From: JAWKIW01 sp041394145
Lineage (GTDB): Bacteria > Actinomycetota > Acidimicrobiia > Acidimicrobiales > Acidimicrobilacustridaceae
Direction: 5' to 3'
DNA: 64,000 nucleotides
Assembly: GCA_041394145.1 (NCBI GenBank)
Contig: JAWKIW010000008.1
Coordinates: forward strand, 62,001 to 126,000
Shown in pieces: positions 53,199 through 63,636 of this stretch. Position numbers and translations under genes: made by a program. The notes under the pieces were generated by a model, which was given only the letters and a program-made list of their open reading frames with translations, searched no databases and was not told the origin of the DNA. Position 1 is the first letter of the stretch. Each line of letters opens with the position of its first letter.

Positions 53199-54773
53199 AT
53201 GTCGGAGCAGGAGCGTCGTCGCTCCCGGCGGATCCGGCGGTTCACGGGGGCGATGGCGGCCACGGTGGCCGTGACCCTGTCGGCCGTCGTCCCGCCGGCC
53301 CACGCCGTCCAGTCGCCGCTGCCCGGGCCGATCTCGGGGTGGTCGACCACCACGGGCACCGACGGGCGCGTCTACCTGGCCGACGAGCACGGCCGCGCCC
53401 GGCAGCTGCACGGCGCCAACCACAAGACCACCGATCCCGGCACGCTGACCGACGACCTGCTGGCCGCGGCCGCCGAGCGGGGCATGGACCACATCCGCCT
53501 GTCGATCTTCTGGGAGAAGCTCGAACCGGCCCAGGGGTCGTTCGACGCGGCCTACCTCGACGAGGTGGTGGCGGCCCTCGACCGGGCGGCGGCCCACGGG
53601 ATCCTCGTGATCCTCGACATGCACCAGGACGTGTACGGCCAGGCGTTCGGCAGCGTCGGCATCCCCACCTGGGCGACCCGCACCGACGGCGTGCCCTTCG
53701 ATCCCCAGCCGGTGTGGCTGCAGAACTACCTGCAGCCGGCGGTGCAGAACGCCTTCGACCACCTCTACGAGGACGCCGACCTGCGCCAGGCCCAGATCGA
53801 CGTCTGGCTGCACGTGGTGGACCGGGTGAAGGACCACCCCGCCGTGCTCGGCTACGACCTGCTCAACGAGCCCTTCGGCAAGTTCCGCCCCGGCGAGGAC
53901 TTCTTCGCCGCGGCGGCGCGGGTCGAGCGGGAGCAGCTGACCCCGATGTACCAACGGCTGACCGACGCCATCGCGGCGGTCGACCCCCACCACTGGGTCC
54001 TGTTCGAACCGCCCAACCTCGCCTCGCTCGGCGTGACGACATCGCTCGGGGCGGTGACCGGGCCGAAGGTGGCCATCTACCCCCACATGTACGACGCGTC
54101 CATCGAGGCCGCGACCTACACGCCGGGCGGCGTGATCACCTACAACCCCGCCTTCTTCGACACCTGGGCGGGGGCCATCACCGCCTACACGGCCACCCAC
54201 CCGATGCCGCTGCTCGTCGGCGAGTGGGGCATCGCCCACCCCGACGCCGGTGGCATGGACCGCTTCGTCGCCGACAGCCTCGCCACCCTCGACCGCGTGA
54301 CGTCCGGCTGGTCCCAGTTCAACTGGTGCAAGGGCGACGGCTACTGCCCGATCGACGCCGCCGGCGCTGACCGGCCCGGCATCGGTCAGATCTTCCAGCC
54401 CTACGCCCGGGCCATCGCCGGCGCCCCGACCTCCACGCGCTGGGACCCGACATCGCACGAGCTGCGCGTGCGCTTCACCGACGACGACGCCACCGGACCG
54501 ACCGACATCTTCGTGCCGGTGTCGCGCCGCTACCCGCAGGGCTGGAAGGTCGAGACCAGCGACCCCGACAGCACGTGGTCGTCGAGCTTCGACGAGGCCA
54601 CCGGTGTGCTCTCGGTGACGACGGCCGACACCGGCGGTGCCCACGCCATCTGCGTGAAGCCCGCCGACGCGCCCGCCGGCTGCACGGCCCTCGATCCGGT
54701 CACGCCCACCCCGGCCGCGTCGACGCCGTCGACCGGGACGACCGGCGCCGTCACCCCCGCCTTCACCGGTTGA
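53199..54773 (+). CDS. secreted GH5 glycoside hydrolase (endoglycoceramidase-like)
   Basis: 524 residues. Sec signal FTGAMAATVAVTLSAVVPPA HA. GH5 (TIM barrel) motifs: LHGANHKTTDPGTLTDDLLA, DHIRLSIFWEKLEPAQGSFD, LDMHQDVYGQAFG, acid/base Glu224 in YDLLNEPFGK, and nucleophile Glu342 in LVGEWGI. DMHQDVY and LNEPFG are typical of endoglycoceramidase-related members that cleave glycan from lipid. The C-terminal domain (from about residue 412) ends in a Thr/Pro/Ser linker and TPAFTG at the stop, identical to the ending of 18303-19868. Suggests glycolipid or glycan turnover outside the cell. Confidence 0.85.
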   Translation: MSEQERRRSRRIRRFTGAMAATVAVTLSAVVPPAHAVQSPLPGPISGWSTTTGTDGRVYLADEHGRARQLHGANHKTTDPGTLTDDLLAAAAERGMDHIRLSIFWEKLEPAQGSFDAAYLDEVVAALDRAAAHGILVILDMHQDVYGQAFGSVGIPTWATRTDGVPFDPQPVWLQNYLQPAVQNAFDHLYEDADLRQAQIDVWLHVVDRVKDHPAVLGYDLLNEPFGKFRPGEDFFAAAARVEREQLTPMYQRLTDAIAAVDPHHWVLFEPPNLASLGVTTSLGAVTGPKVAIYPHMYDASIEAATYTPGGVITYNPAFFDTWAGAITAYTATHPMPLLVGEWGIAHPDAGGMDRFVADSLATLDRVTSGWSQFNWCKGDGYCPIDAAGADRPGIGQIFQPYARAIAGAPTSTRWDPTSHELRVRFTDDDATGPTDIFVPVSRRYPQGWKVETSDPDSTWSSSFDEATGVLSVTTADTGGAHAICVKPADAPAGCTALDPVTPTPAASTPSTGTTGAVTPAFTG

Positions 54774-54876
54774 GCGGAGCCGGCCGGCGGACCGGTCGAC
54801 GACGCGCCAGACTGCAGACCGGAACGCCGAGCTGCACCGGGCCGGTGGCGACGCGACGACCCCCGGGAGGGAACCC

Positions 54877-55497
54877 ATGACGCTGCGCGTCGTCGGCGCC
54901 GGCCTCGGCCGCACCGGCACCAACTCGCTCAAGCTCGCCCTCGAGCAGCTGCTCGACGGCCGGTGCCACCACATGATCGAGGTCTTCGGCGACCCGGCCC
55001 AGGTGCCGCTGTGGATGGCCGCGGCCCGGGGTGAACCGGACTGGCCGGCGGTCTTCGACGGCTTCGTCGCCACCGTCGACTGGCCGGGTGCGGCGTTCTG
55101 GCGCCAGCTGATCGACGAGTACCCCGACGCCCTGGTGCTGCTGTCGCAGCGCGAGAGCGCCGACGCCTGGTGGGAGAGCGCCCGGCGCACGATCTTCACC
55201 ACCTTCAACGGCGAGCACCCGCTGCCCCCGGAGGCGGCCCCCTGGTTCGAGACCCTCCGGGGCCTGCTCGCGGACAACGGCATCGACCCCGGCGACGAGG
55301 CCGCGTCGAAGGCGGGCTACGAGCGGCACCTGGCCGCGGTGCGCGCCGAGGTCCCGGCGGATCGCCTCCTGGAGTGGACCCCGGGCGACGGGTGGGGCCC
55401 GCTGTGCGACGCCCTCGGCGTCGCGGTGCCCGACGAGCCGTTCCCCCACGTGAACACCACCGCGGAGTTCCGCGCCCGCCAGGGGATCGAGGACTGA
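54877..55497 (+). CDS. sulfotransferase-fold (Sulfotransfer_4) protein
   Basis: 206 residues. VVGAGLGRTGTNSLKLALEQ (PAPS 5'-phosphate loop), a conserved HHMIEVFGDP, and PDALVLLSQRESADAWWES, FTTFNGEHPLPPE. Matches the Sulfotransfer_4 group common in actinobacteria. Its neighbours (GH5 glycosidase, P-type ATPase) do not define an acceptor. Starts at ATG 54877 with GGGAGGG upstream. Confidence 0.82.
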   Translation: MTLRVVGAGLGRTGTNSLKLALEQLLDGRCHHMIEVFGDPAQVPLWMAAARGEPDWPAVFDGFVATVDWPGAAFWRQLIDEYPDALVLLSQRESADAWWESARRTIFTTFNGEHPLPPEAAPWFETLRGLLADNGIDPGDEAASKAGYERHLAAVRAEVPADRLLEWTPGDGWGPLCDALGVAVPDEPFPHVNTTAEFRARQGIED

Positions 55498-55519
55498 CCG
55501 CCGGCGCCGTCTCGCCCGT

Positions 55520-58000
55520 TCAGGCGGCGGTGACGCCGGATGCGCCGCGTCGCGCCGCGGCGGAAGCCGTGCCATCGCCCTCGACGACGCGGTAGGTCAG
55601 CTGCTTGACCTGGTCGTTGACCACGAACCACACGAGGGCGTAGGCCCACACCACCGCCGCCCAACCCCACCCGATCGCCGGGACGAACACGCCGTACACG
55701 GCGATGAGGGTGGCCAGGGTCTGCGTGCCGAGCACCGCGCCCAGCAGCAGGTTGGACGGCCGGCTCGACCAGAACGGCCCGCGGGTGCGGGTGAGGAAGA
55801 TCGTCAGGTGCCCGGCCACCGACAGCTTCAGGTACATGAGCGTCTGGAGCTGGTCCTCGGGCAGGTGGGCCACGGCGTTGGCCACCGCGAACAGCGAGAA
55901 CGACGCCACCACCCCGGCGAGCCCGAGGGCGGTGGCCACCGACAGCACCGTGCGCATCCGCCAGGTCACCGGGGTCGGTGCCGCGGTCGCCCGGTCGTAG
56001 GCGATCGACAGGATCGCGCCGTCGTTGAGCAGGGCCAGCAGCACGATCATGATCGTCGTCACCGGGAACACGTCGAACACGACGATGGAGGCGGTCACGA
56101 ACAGCAGCACCCGGATCGTCTCGGTGATGCGGTAGATCGCGTAGCTGGTCATCCGCTCGAAGATCTCCCGGCTGGTGCGGATCGCCCCCACGATCACCCG
56201 CAGGCCGGGGGCCAGCAGCACGATGTCGGCCGCGGCGCGGGCCGCGTCGGTGGCGCCGGCGACGGCGATGCCGGCGTCGGCCTGCTTGAGGGCGGGCGCG
56301 TCGTTCACGCCGTCGCCGGTCATCCCGACGAGGTGCCCTCGCTGCTGCAGCAGCTCGACGATGCGGTGCTTGTGCTCGGGGAACACCTGTGAGAAGCCGT
56401 CGGCGTCCTCGACCACGTCGGCGGCGGCCTCCTCGTCACCGACGAGGCGGTCGGCGTCGAGGATCCGGCCGCCGAGACCGACCTCCGCGGCGATCTCCCG
56501 GGCGATCGCGCCCTGATCGCCGGTGACCATCTTGACGTCGACACCCAGCGCCCGGGCCGCCTCGATGGTGGCTCGGGAGTCGTCCCGGGGCGGGTCGGCC
56601 AGCGGGATCACCCCGAGCAGCTGCCACGACCCGCCGTCACCGTCGCCGTCCCCGTCCCCGTCGCCGGCGCCGGCACGGGCGACGCCCAGCGCGCGCGAAC
56701 CCGCCGCCGCGAACTCGGCGACGGCCCCACGGGCGAAGTCCATCGCCGCCGCCGTGCGTCGGTCGTCGGGGTCGAGCAGGCCCCAGATGACCTGGGGCGC
56801 GCCCTTGGTGACCCGTGCGGTGGCGCCGTCCCCGCGGCGCACGACGGCCTCGGTCCGCTTGTGCACGGGGTCGAAGGGCGAGAACTGCTCGACCTCCCAT
56901 CCGGTGGGCAGGCCCACCTGGTCGGCGGCCGTCACGACGGCCCGGTCGATCACGTCGCGGGTGCCCCGCCGCGACGCCAGGGCCGCCCACCCCAGGACCT
57001 CGGCGGCATCGTGTCCCGGCACCGCCGCCGGCTCACCGGTGCGGAGCCGGTTCTGGGTGAGGGTGCCCGTCTTGTCCGAGCACAGCACGTCGACGCCGCC
57101 GAGCTCCTCGACGGCGGCGAGGTGGCTCACGACGGCGTCCTCCCGCGCCAGCTGGGACGCACCCACGGCCATGGTCACCGACAGCACCGCCGGCAGGGCC
57201 ACCGGGATCGAGGCCACGGTGACCACCAGGGCGAACTCGAGCAGCTCGGCCAGGTCGTTGCCCCGCACCACGCCGACCACGACGATCACCGCGACGAGGA
57301 CCAGCGCCAGCACGATCAGGTAGCGGGCGATGCGCAGCACGGCCTGCTGGAAGTGGCTGACGGTGCCCGCCTCCTGCACCAGCTGGGCCGTGCGGCCGAA
57401 GTAGGTGCGCGACCCGGTGGCGACCACGACGGCGTCGGACTCCCCCAGGGTGACGACCGAGCCCGAGTAGCACTCCTCGCCCCGGCCCCGGCTCACCGGC
57501 AGCGACTCGCCGGTGAGCGCCGACTGGTCGACCTCGAGGTCCGAACCGGCGAGCAGACGGAGGTCGGCGGGCACGACGTCGCCGAGGTGGACGCGCACGA
57601 CGTCGCCCACCACCAGGTCGCGGGCGTCGATCGTGCGCCAGGTGCCGTCACGGCGGACGAGCGCATCGGCGGCGAGGCGCTCCTGGAGGGCCTCGATGGC
57701 GTTGCCCGCCTGGTACTCCTCCCAGAAGGACACGGCGCCGTTGAGCACGAGCAGGGCGCCGATGATGGCGGCGTCGGACCAGTGGCCGGTGACGATCGAC
57801 AGCACCAGAGCCGTCTCGATCATCCAGGGGATCGGCCCCCACCAGTGGCGCAGGAGGCGCACCAGCAGCGGCGTGCGGCGCTCGACGATCTCGTTGCGGC
57901 CCTCGCGCGCCAGCCGGTCCTGCGCCTCCTCCTCGGTGAGCCCGCCCTCGCCCGAACCCGACGTGGCGAGCAGCGCCGGCAGGTCGGCCGGCTCGCTCAC
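55520..58000 (-). CDS. P-type H+-transporting ATPase (P3A class)
   Basis: 826 residues from GTG 58000. Phosphorylated Asp309 in VLCSDKTGTLTQN; VVTVASIPVALPAVLSVTMA is the M4 helix, DQSALTGESLPV the actuator TGES loop, MTGDGVNDAPALKQADAGIA the hinge. Residues LVRLLRHWWGPIPWMIETAL and GAVSFWEEYQAGNAIEALQE match plasma-membrane H+-ATPases of the P3A type. A hexanucleotide-derived (GD)n run, AGDGDGDGDGDGG, lies in the nucleotide-binding domain (about 56638-56670). Start overlaps the stop of the FtsX gene, so it is co-translated with an ABC exporter. Proton pump; C-terminal R-domain is short. Confidence 0.92.
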   Translation of the reverse strand: MSEPADLPALLATSGSGEGGLTEEEAQDRLAREGRNEIVERRTPLLVRLLRHWWGPIPWMIETALVLSIVTGHWSDAAIIGALLVLNGAVSFWEEYQAGNAIEALQERLAADALVRRDGTWRTIDARDLVVGDVVRVHLGDVVPADLRLLAGSDLEVDQSALTGESLPVSRGRGEECYSGSVVTLGESDAVVVATGSRTYFGRTAQLVQEAGTVSHFQQAVLRIARYLIVLALVLVAVIVVVGVVRGNDLAELLEFALVVTVASIPVALPAVLSVTMAVGASQLAREDAVVSHLAAVEELGGVDVLCSDKTGTLTQNRLRTGEPAAVPGHDAAEVLGWAALASRRGTRDVIDRAVVTAADQVGLPTGWEVEQFSPFDPVHKRTEAVVRRGDGATARVTKGAPQVIWGLLDPDDRRTAAAMDFARGAVAEFAAAGSRALGVARAGAGDGDGDGDGDGGSWQLLGVIPLADPPRDDSRATIEAARALGVDVKMVTGDQGAIAREIAAEVGLGGRILDADRLVGDEEAAADVVEDADGFSQVFPEHKHRIVELLQQRGHLVGMTGDGVNDAPALKQADAGIAVAGATDAARAAADIVLLAPGLRVIVGAIRTSREIFERMTSYAIYRITETIRVLLFVTASIVVFDVFPVTTIMIVLLALLNDGAILSIAYDRATAAPTPVTWRMRTVLSVATALGLAGVVASFSLFAVANAVAHLPEDQLQTLMYLKLSVAGHLTIFLTRTRGPFWSSRPSNLLLGAVLGTQTLATLIAVYGVFVPAIGWGWAAVVWAYALVWFVVNDQVKQLTYRVVEGDGTASAAARRGASGVTAA

Positions 58001-60440
58001 GCGGCGCGCTCCCGCACCACGCGGGCGACGTCGAGCCTCCGCACCGACCGGAGGGCGGGCACCTGCGACAGCAGCGCGGCCGCCACCACGGCGGCCACGG
58101 CCAGCACCACGGTGGGCCACGACAGCGACAGGTCGAACTGGAACATGTCGCTGCTGAAGGAGTGCATGAACTGGGCGGCGACGACGTAGCCGATCACGAG
58201 CCCGAAGGGCACCCCCAGCAGGGTGGCCACCAGGTTCTCGTTGCCGAGCACGGCGGCGATGCGCCGCATCCGCACCCCCGCCGCCCGCAGCGTCGCCAGC
58301 TCGGTGGTGCGCTCGGCGACGTTCACGGTCATGGTGATGAAGATGGTGACGAAGGCCAGGATCCCGCCCATCACCGTCATCGCCCCGACGAAGGCCCAGA
58401 ACAGGCCGAGGTACTGGTCGACCTGGGCCTGCAGCGCCTGCGCGTCGGTGTAGGCCACCACCCCGGACAGGTCGCCGATGCGGGTGCGCAGCCCGGCCCG
58501 GTCGGCGTCGGGTGCGTACCGGGCCAGCACGAGCGGGGCCCGCCCGGGCGCGGAGCCGAGGGCGGTGTCGGCCGTCGCGATGGTGCCGTAGAGGTAGGTG
58601 CCGAACGGCTCGTCGAGCAGGCCGGCCAGCCGGGCGGAGGTCGTCGTGCCGTCGGCGGCCACCAGCGACACGGTGTCGCCCACCGCCACCCCCAGGCGTG
58701 ACGCCACCGCCGACCCGGCGAGCACGCCGTCGGTGGGCAGCGCGATCCAGCTCCCGTCGACGTCGTGGAACCCGTGCATGGTCGTGTCGGGCCGGTACCC
58801 GACGATGCTCGTGGCGTAGGTCTGGCCGTTGGCGGCGATCGTCATCGGCCCGGTGACGGCCGGCTCGGACGCGGTGACGCCGGGCAGGCCGCCGATCTCG
58901 CCCACCAGCGCCGCCTGCTCGGCCGGGGCGACGACCACGTCGGCGCTCTCGCGCTGGATCTGGTCGAACTGCAGGTCGAGCAGGTTGCGGGTCGTGTCGA
59001 TCATGCCCGCCGACGAGAGCACCAGCACCAGGGCGAGCACGACGCCGACCATCGTGGCCACGGTCCGGCGCCGGCTGCGCGTGACGTCTCGCAGGGCGAG
59101 GCGGGCCGTGGCCGGCAGCCAGGCGGCTCGGGTCACCGCCCGGCTCCAGCGCCCGGGGCCCCCGCCGCCGGCGGCGGCGATCCCCCGCATCGCCTCGGCG
59201 GGCGCGACGCGCGACGCGGCCAGCGCCGGCGCCCCGGCGCCCACGACCCCCACGAGCACGCCGAAGGCGAGGCCGGCCAGCGCGCTGGCGGATGCCGGGC
59301 CACGACCGTGTCGGGCACGTCGACCGCGCTCGTGTAGGCGCGGGTCACCCAGGTGGTGGCGACGACGCCGACGACGACGCCGGGCACCGCGCCGAGCAGG
59401 CCGGCCAGGACGCCGTGGCCGAGGTAGTGCACCACGACCGGTCCCCGGCGGGCCCCGGCCGCCCGCAGCATGCCGATGACCGGGCGCTCGCTCAGCACCC
59501 GCCGGGTCAGCAGCACGTAGGCGGCGATGGCGGCCGCCGTGAGGAACAGCAACGGGAAGGCGACCGACATCTCGGCGAACCCGTTGATGTCCTCGTGCAG
59601 GGCGGCGTTGGAGGGCTGCTCGGCCCGGGGCTGCACGTCGGCGGCGCCGGCGGCGCGGGCCCGGGCCTCGAGCCGGTCGAGGGCGTCGCCGGCACGACCC
59701 GCCGGGGTGAGCTCGACCAGCGCCTGGTTCGGCCCCGTGACGCCGGCCAGCGCCCGAGCCGTCGCCTCCGGCGCGAAGACGACGGCGAAGCTGTCGGGGT
59801 CGGTGAGGATGTCCTGGCGGCTGCGGGCCGGCCACAGGTACTCCGGCGAGTCGGCGACGCCGACCACGGTGAGGGTCCGGGGGCCGTCGGCCCCGACGAC
59901 CTCGACGGTGGCCCCGGGGCCGAGCCCGAAGTGGTCGGCGGCGTGGCGCTCGAGCAGCACGCCGTCGGGGCGGCCGGGGTCGAGGTAGGTGCCGGCGACC
60001 ACGTCGACCTGGTCGACCGGTGGCTGCCCCGCCGGGGGCAGCCCGATCACCCGGCCGTAGGGCTTGGCCGTCCCCACCTGCATCGGCAGGTCGGCCTGGG
60101 TGCGGGTGGCGGTGGCGGCCACGCCGTCGACCCCGGCGGCCTCGCCGGCGAACCGGGCGACGTCGCCGCCGGTGACGGTGAGGTCGGCGAAGTGCAGCCG
60201 GGTGTAGGTGGTGTCGTAGGAGGCCTCGAGGTTGCGGAAGGCGTCGAAGGAGGCCACGAACAGCGCCACGCCCAGCAGGACGGTGACCGCCACCGCCACG
60301 AACTGCGGCAGCTGGCGTCGCACGTCGCGGCGGGTCTTGATCCGCAGGGCGCGCGGCGGCACGACGCGGGGCGCCGGACGCGCCGACGACGACGCCGGGC
60401 GCTCGGCGACCGTGCGCTGGGGTGTCGCCGTGCCGACCAT
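57997..60440 (-). CDS. MacB/FtsX-type ABC permease with two FtsX domains, one frameshift
   Basis: About 814 residues. N-terminal domain (60440-59295): PQFVAVAVTVLLGVALFVAS, a periplasmic loop, then PLLFLTAAAIAAYVLLTRRV. Near 59290-59305 coding moves to the next frame (ASALAGLAFGVLVGVVGAGA), then RLALRDVTRSRRRTVATMVG, AEQAALVGEIGGLPGV and the final FtsX (NVAERTTELATLRAAGVRMR) to the stop at 57997. Ten or so transmembrane helices. Works with the ATPase ending 6 bases upstream of its start; TGA overlaps the P-type ATPase GTG. Confidence 0.85.
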
Positions 60441-60446
60441 CGCCCG

Positions 60447-61178
60447 CTACCAGTCCAGCGCCGAGGCGTCGGCGGGGTGCTCGTTGCGCTCGACCCGGTC
60501 GACCCGGCCGCTGCGCACCCGCACGACCCGGTGGGCCATGGCGGCCACCGAGGCGTTGTGGGTGACGATCACCACGGTGCGGCCGTCGGCGTTGAGCCGC
60601 TGCAGCAGCTCGAGCACGGTGCGCCCCGTCTCGAGGTCGAGCGCGCCCGTCGGCTCGTCGCACAGCAGCACGTCGGGATCGGTGGCGATGGCGCGGGCCA
60701 GCGCCACGCGCTGCTGCTGGCCACCCGACAGCTGCGCCGGGAAGTGGTCGCCACGGTCGGCGAGCCCGACCGCCTCGAGCAGGCCGGGCACGTCGTCACG
60801 GGTGCCCCGGCCGGTGAGCTCGACCATCACCTCGACGTTCTCGTAGGCGGTCAGCGTCGGGATGAGGTTGAAGAACTGGAACACGAACCCGACGTGGTCG
60901 CGCCGGAAGTCGGCCAGCGACGAGGGCGGGCGCTCGCCGATGTCGACGCCCGCCACGGTGACCTCGCCGGCGGTGGGGGACTCGATCCCCCCCATCAGGT
61001 TCAACAGGGTGGTCTTGCCCGAACCGCTCGGACCGAGCACCACCACCAGCTCGCCGGGCTCCACGTCGAGGTCGACGCCCCGCAGCGCCGCCACCTCCGC
61101 CACGCCGCTGCCGTAGGTCTTGTCGACGCCGCGCAGCCGGGCTCCACCTCGGCGACGAACGGTGTCGACAACGGCCAT
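60447..61178 (-). CDS. LolD/MacB-type ABC ATPase
   Basis: 243 residues. Walker A GPSGSGKTT, Q-loop GFVFQFFNLIPTLTAYENVE, signature LSGGQQQRVALARAI, Walker B LLCDEPTGALDLE, H-loop VTHNASVAAMAHR. Heads the three-gene operon ABC ATPase - FtsX permease - P-type ATPase, spaced 6 and -4 bases. Substrate unknown. Confidence 0.92.
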   Translation of the reverse strand: MAVVDTVRRRGGARLRGVDKTYGSGVAEVAALRGVDLDVEPGELVVVLGPSGSGKTTLLNLMGGIESPTAGEVTVAGVDIGERPPSSLADFRRDHVGFVFQFFNLIPTLTAYENVEVMVELTGRGTRDDVPGLLEAVGLADRGDHFPAQLSGGQQQRVALARAIATDPDVLLCDEPTGALDLETGRTVLELLQRLNADGRTVVIVTHNASVAAMAHRVVRVRSGRVDRVERNEHPADASALDW

Positions 61179-61271
61179 CGGGCACCCCTTTCCCTTCGAG
61201 GGCTACCACATCGCCGGGCCGCACGCAGCCCGCTCGTCGGGCAACACCGGGTGCGTCGCTAGCCTCGGGCG

Positions 61272-62014
61272 ATGCCCGCCGTCTTCGTCCACGGCGTCCC
61301 CGACACCCCCCGGGTCTGGGGACCGCTGCTCGACCGACTCGACCGCACCGACGTGGTCACGCTGCGCCTCCCCGGGTTCGGCTGCCCTCGCCCCGACGGC
61401 TTCGCCGCCACCAAGGAGGCCTACGTCGACTGGCTCCGTCAGGAGCTCGCGTCCCTGGAGGGCCCCATCGACCTCGTGGGCCACGACTGGGGGTCGCTGC
61501 TCACCCTGCGGCTGGCCTCGGTCGGCGTGCCCGGGCTGCGGTCGTGGGCCGCCGGCAACGGCCCGGTCGACCGGACCTACGTCTGGCACGACATGGCCCA
61601 GCTCTGGCAGACGCCCGAGGTCGGTGAGCAGGTCATGCGCGACCTGGTCACCCCCGAAGCCATGGCGCCGGTGTTCGAGGCCGAGGGCATGGCCCCCGAG
61701 CACGCCGCCGCCTCGGCCGCCGACGTCGACGACGTGATGAAGGGCTGCATCCTCGACCTGTACCGCTCCGCCGAGCACGTGGGCGACGAGTGGGAGGACG
61801 ATCTGGCCGGCGTCGACACCCCCGGTCTGCTCCTGTGGGCGGCGCAGGACCAGTACGTCGCCTTCGTCCACGGCGAGCACATCGCGGCGCGCACCGGGGC
61901 GCGCCTGGTGCGCCTCGAGTGCGGGCACTGGTGGCCGGTCCAGGCCACCGAGCAGGTGGCGGCCGAGCTGACCGCGTTCTGGGCCGGCCTCGACGAGCAG
62001 ACCTCCCGCGGTGA
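61272..62014 (+). CDS. alpha/beta hydrolase with Asp nucleophile (epoxide hydrolase/dehalogenase-like)
   Basis: ATG 61272. HGVPDTPRVWGPLLDRLD (oxyanion), nucleophile Asp72 in VGHDWGSLLTLRLA, acid in LLLWAAQDQYVAF, and His in LECGHWWPVQ. An Asp at the nucleophile position is the mark of epoxide hydrolases and haloalkane dehalogenases. The frame stays open to 62543, but after residue 243 (ELTAFWAGLDEQ) it runs antisense to the HNH gene and looks random; a one-base indel near 61990 would give the stop at 62012-62014. The end is therefore inferred. Substrate unknown. Confidence 0.75.
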
Positions 62015-62054
62015 CGGCAACCACCGTCAGCCGACCTCGAGCCGGCGCGACCGG

Positions 62055-63408
62055 TCAGGCGGCGTCGGCGTCGAGGTTCGGTCCGGCGGTGTCGGCGGCG
62101 GCGTCAGCCGTGGTCGCGTCGCTGGTGTCGGCGGTGTCCGCGGCGTGCTGGTCGGCGGTCATCCAGGCCGTGAGCAGGACGTCGCGGGCGTAGAACGTCA
62201 GCGGTTCGGCGGTGCCGGTGAGCCGCTCACCCGGTGGCGGCGGGGCGGGGGGCGGCCCGACCGGTGGGTCGGGGGCTCGACCGCCTTGCCGTCGGGTTGC
62301 ACCACCACCAGGGCGCGTCGGCCGCGGTGGTGCTCCCATCTGGTGGACCAGCCGGTGCGGTGCACCCCGAAGTGGTGGTGTTCACAGAGCAACCGAGGTT
62401 GTCGAGCGCGGTGGGGCCCACCGGGTGGGGGTGACGTGGTGGGCGATCAGACGGACCCGGCGCCCACACCCCGGATAGCGACAGGTCTTGTCGCGGTCGT
62501 GCAACGCCACCAGCTGGGCCGGCGTGGCGAACCGCGCCGGTGACGTCGTGGAGACGGCGACGCCGTCGCGCTCCACCAACGCGGCGATCCCGGCGTCGCA
62601 CACCAGCCGCCGCGCCGTGGCCGGGTCGAGGCTGGTGGCCCCGGCCAGACACGCCTCCCCCACCACACCTGGGTCGTCGTCGTGGTCGGGGTGCAGCACC
62701 GTCTCGTCGACCCGCACGATGGCCTGGAACCGCTGGGGCACCACGTTCGGCGCCGACGACCGGCCGGCCAGGTGGTCCTGAGCCAACGCCACCAACGCAT
62801 CGAGCCGCGACATGCGCTCGCCGCCACCTCGTCGTGCCGGCCTTGGTGGCTTCCTGGTCGGCCTCCAGCACCGACCGGATCGCCGCATCCAGCTGCGCGC
62901 CCTGCTCCGGGCGGGCCCGCAGGCGCCCGTCGTACCTGCCGTGGTCGTCGAAGAACGACTCGAAGAACACGTCGTCGGGGTCGCGCCGCGACACCTTCGG
63001 CTGCACCGCCTTGTACTCGGCCACCAGCTTCGCCAGCTGCGGCCCCGTGGCCGCCTCCGCGGTCTCCAACAGCACCGCCTCGTTGGCCGGGGTCGCCACC
63101 TTCACCAACGTCGCCGCGGCCACGCCCTCGGAGATCGCCCCGGACGCGAACGCGGCCGACAGCGCCGGCAGGTCACCCAACCGGCGGGCCAGGGTGATCT
63201 GCCGGCGCGCCTCACCGGTGGTCAGCCCCGCCGTCCACGCCAACCACGCGGAGGACGACATCGTGTCCGTGACCCCCAGCGCGTCGATGGTCGACACCAG
63301 CTGCACCGACCGCGCCTGCAGCTGCGCGATCTGGGACTGCACGTCGCGCAGCTCCCGCGCCAGGCGGGCCAGCTCCACCTCCTCGGGCGGTGCGGGGATC
63401 ACCTTCAC
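62055..63408 (-). CDS. DUF222/13E12-type HNH endonuclease-like protein, frameshifted
   Basis: Starts MKVIPAPPEEVELARLAREL. N-terminal DUF222 domain: LGVTDTMSSSAWLAWTAGLT, TGEARRQITLARRLGDLPAL, SAAFASGAISEGVAAATLVK, DDVFFESFFDDHGRYDGRLR. Then, across at least four frame changes (near 62825, 62440, 62390 and 62290): LDALVALAQDHLAGRSSAPN, KTCRYPGCGRRVRLIAHHV and LLCEHHHFGVH, which together make the HNH motif, and an Ala/Asp-rich C-terminus ending at 62055. This family is highly paralogous in actinobacteria and may act as a nuclease in mobile or defensive contexts. The 228 bases between it and the GGDEF gene show nothing I can assign. Confidence 0.75.
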
Positions 63409-63636
63409 GACGTCACCACCTCACCAGTGCGCCGGTTGCTCGTTCCAGAGGGGAACACACGTACGATACTAGGCCTGTGAACAGCGCCGATCAACTGACC
63501 CACGTGTGAACCCCGACACGCGGAACGACAGCAGCGAGCGGCCGTGCGAGGCGCAGGCCACGCCGCGCCGACGTATCAGCGAGGGTGTCTCGAACCGTCG
63601 CCACGCCGGTGGTCCACCGACGCGACGGATCGCCGG

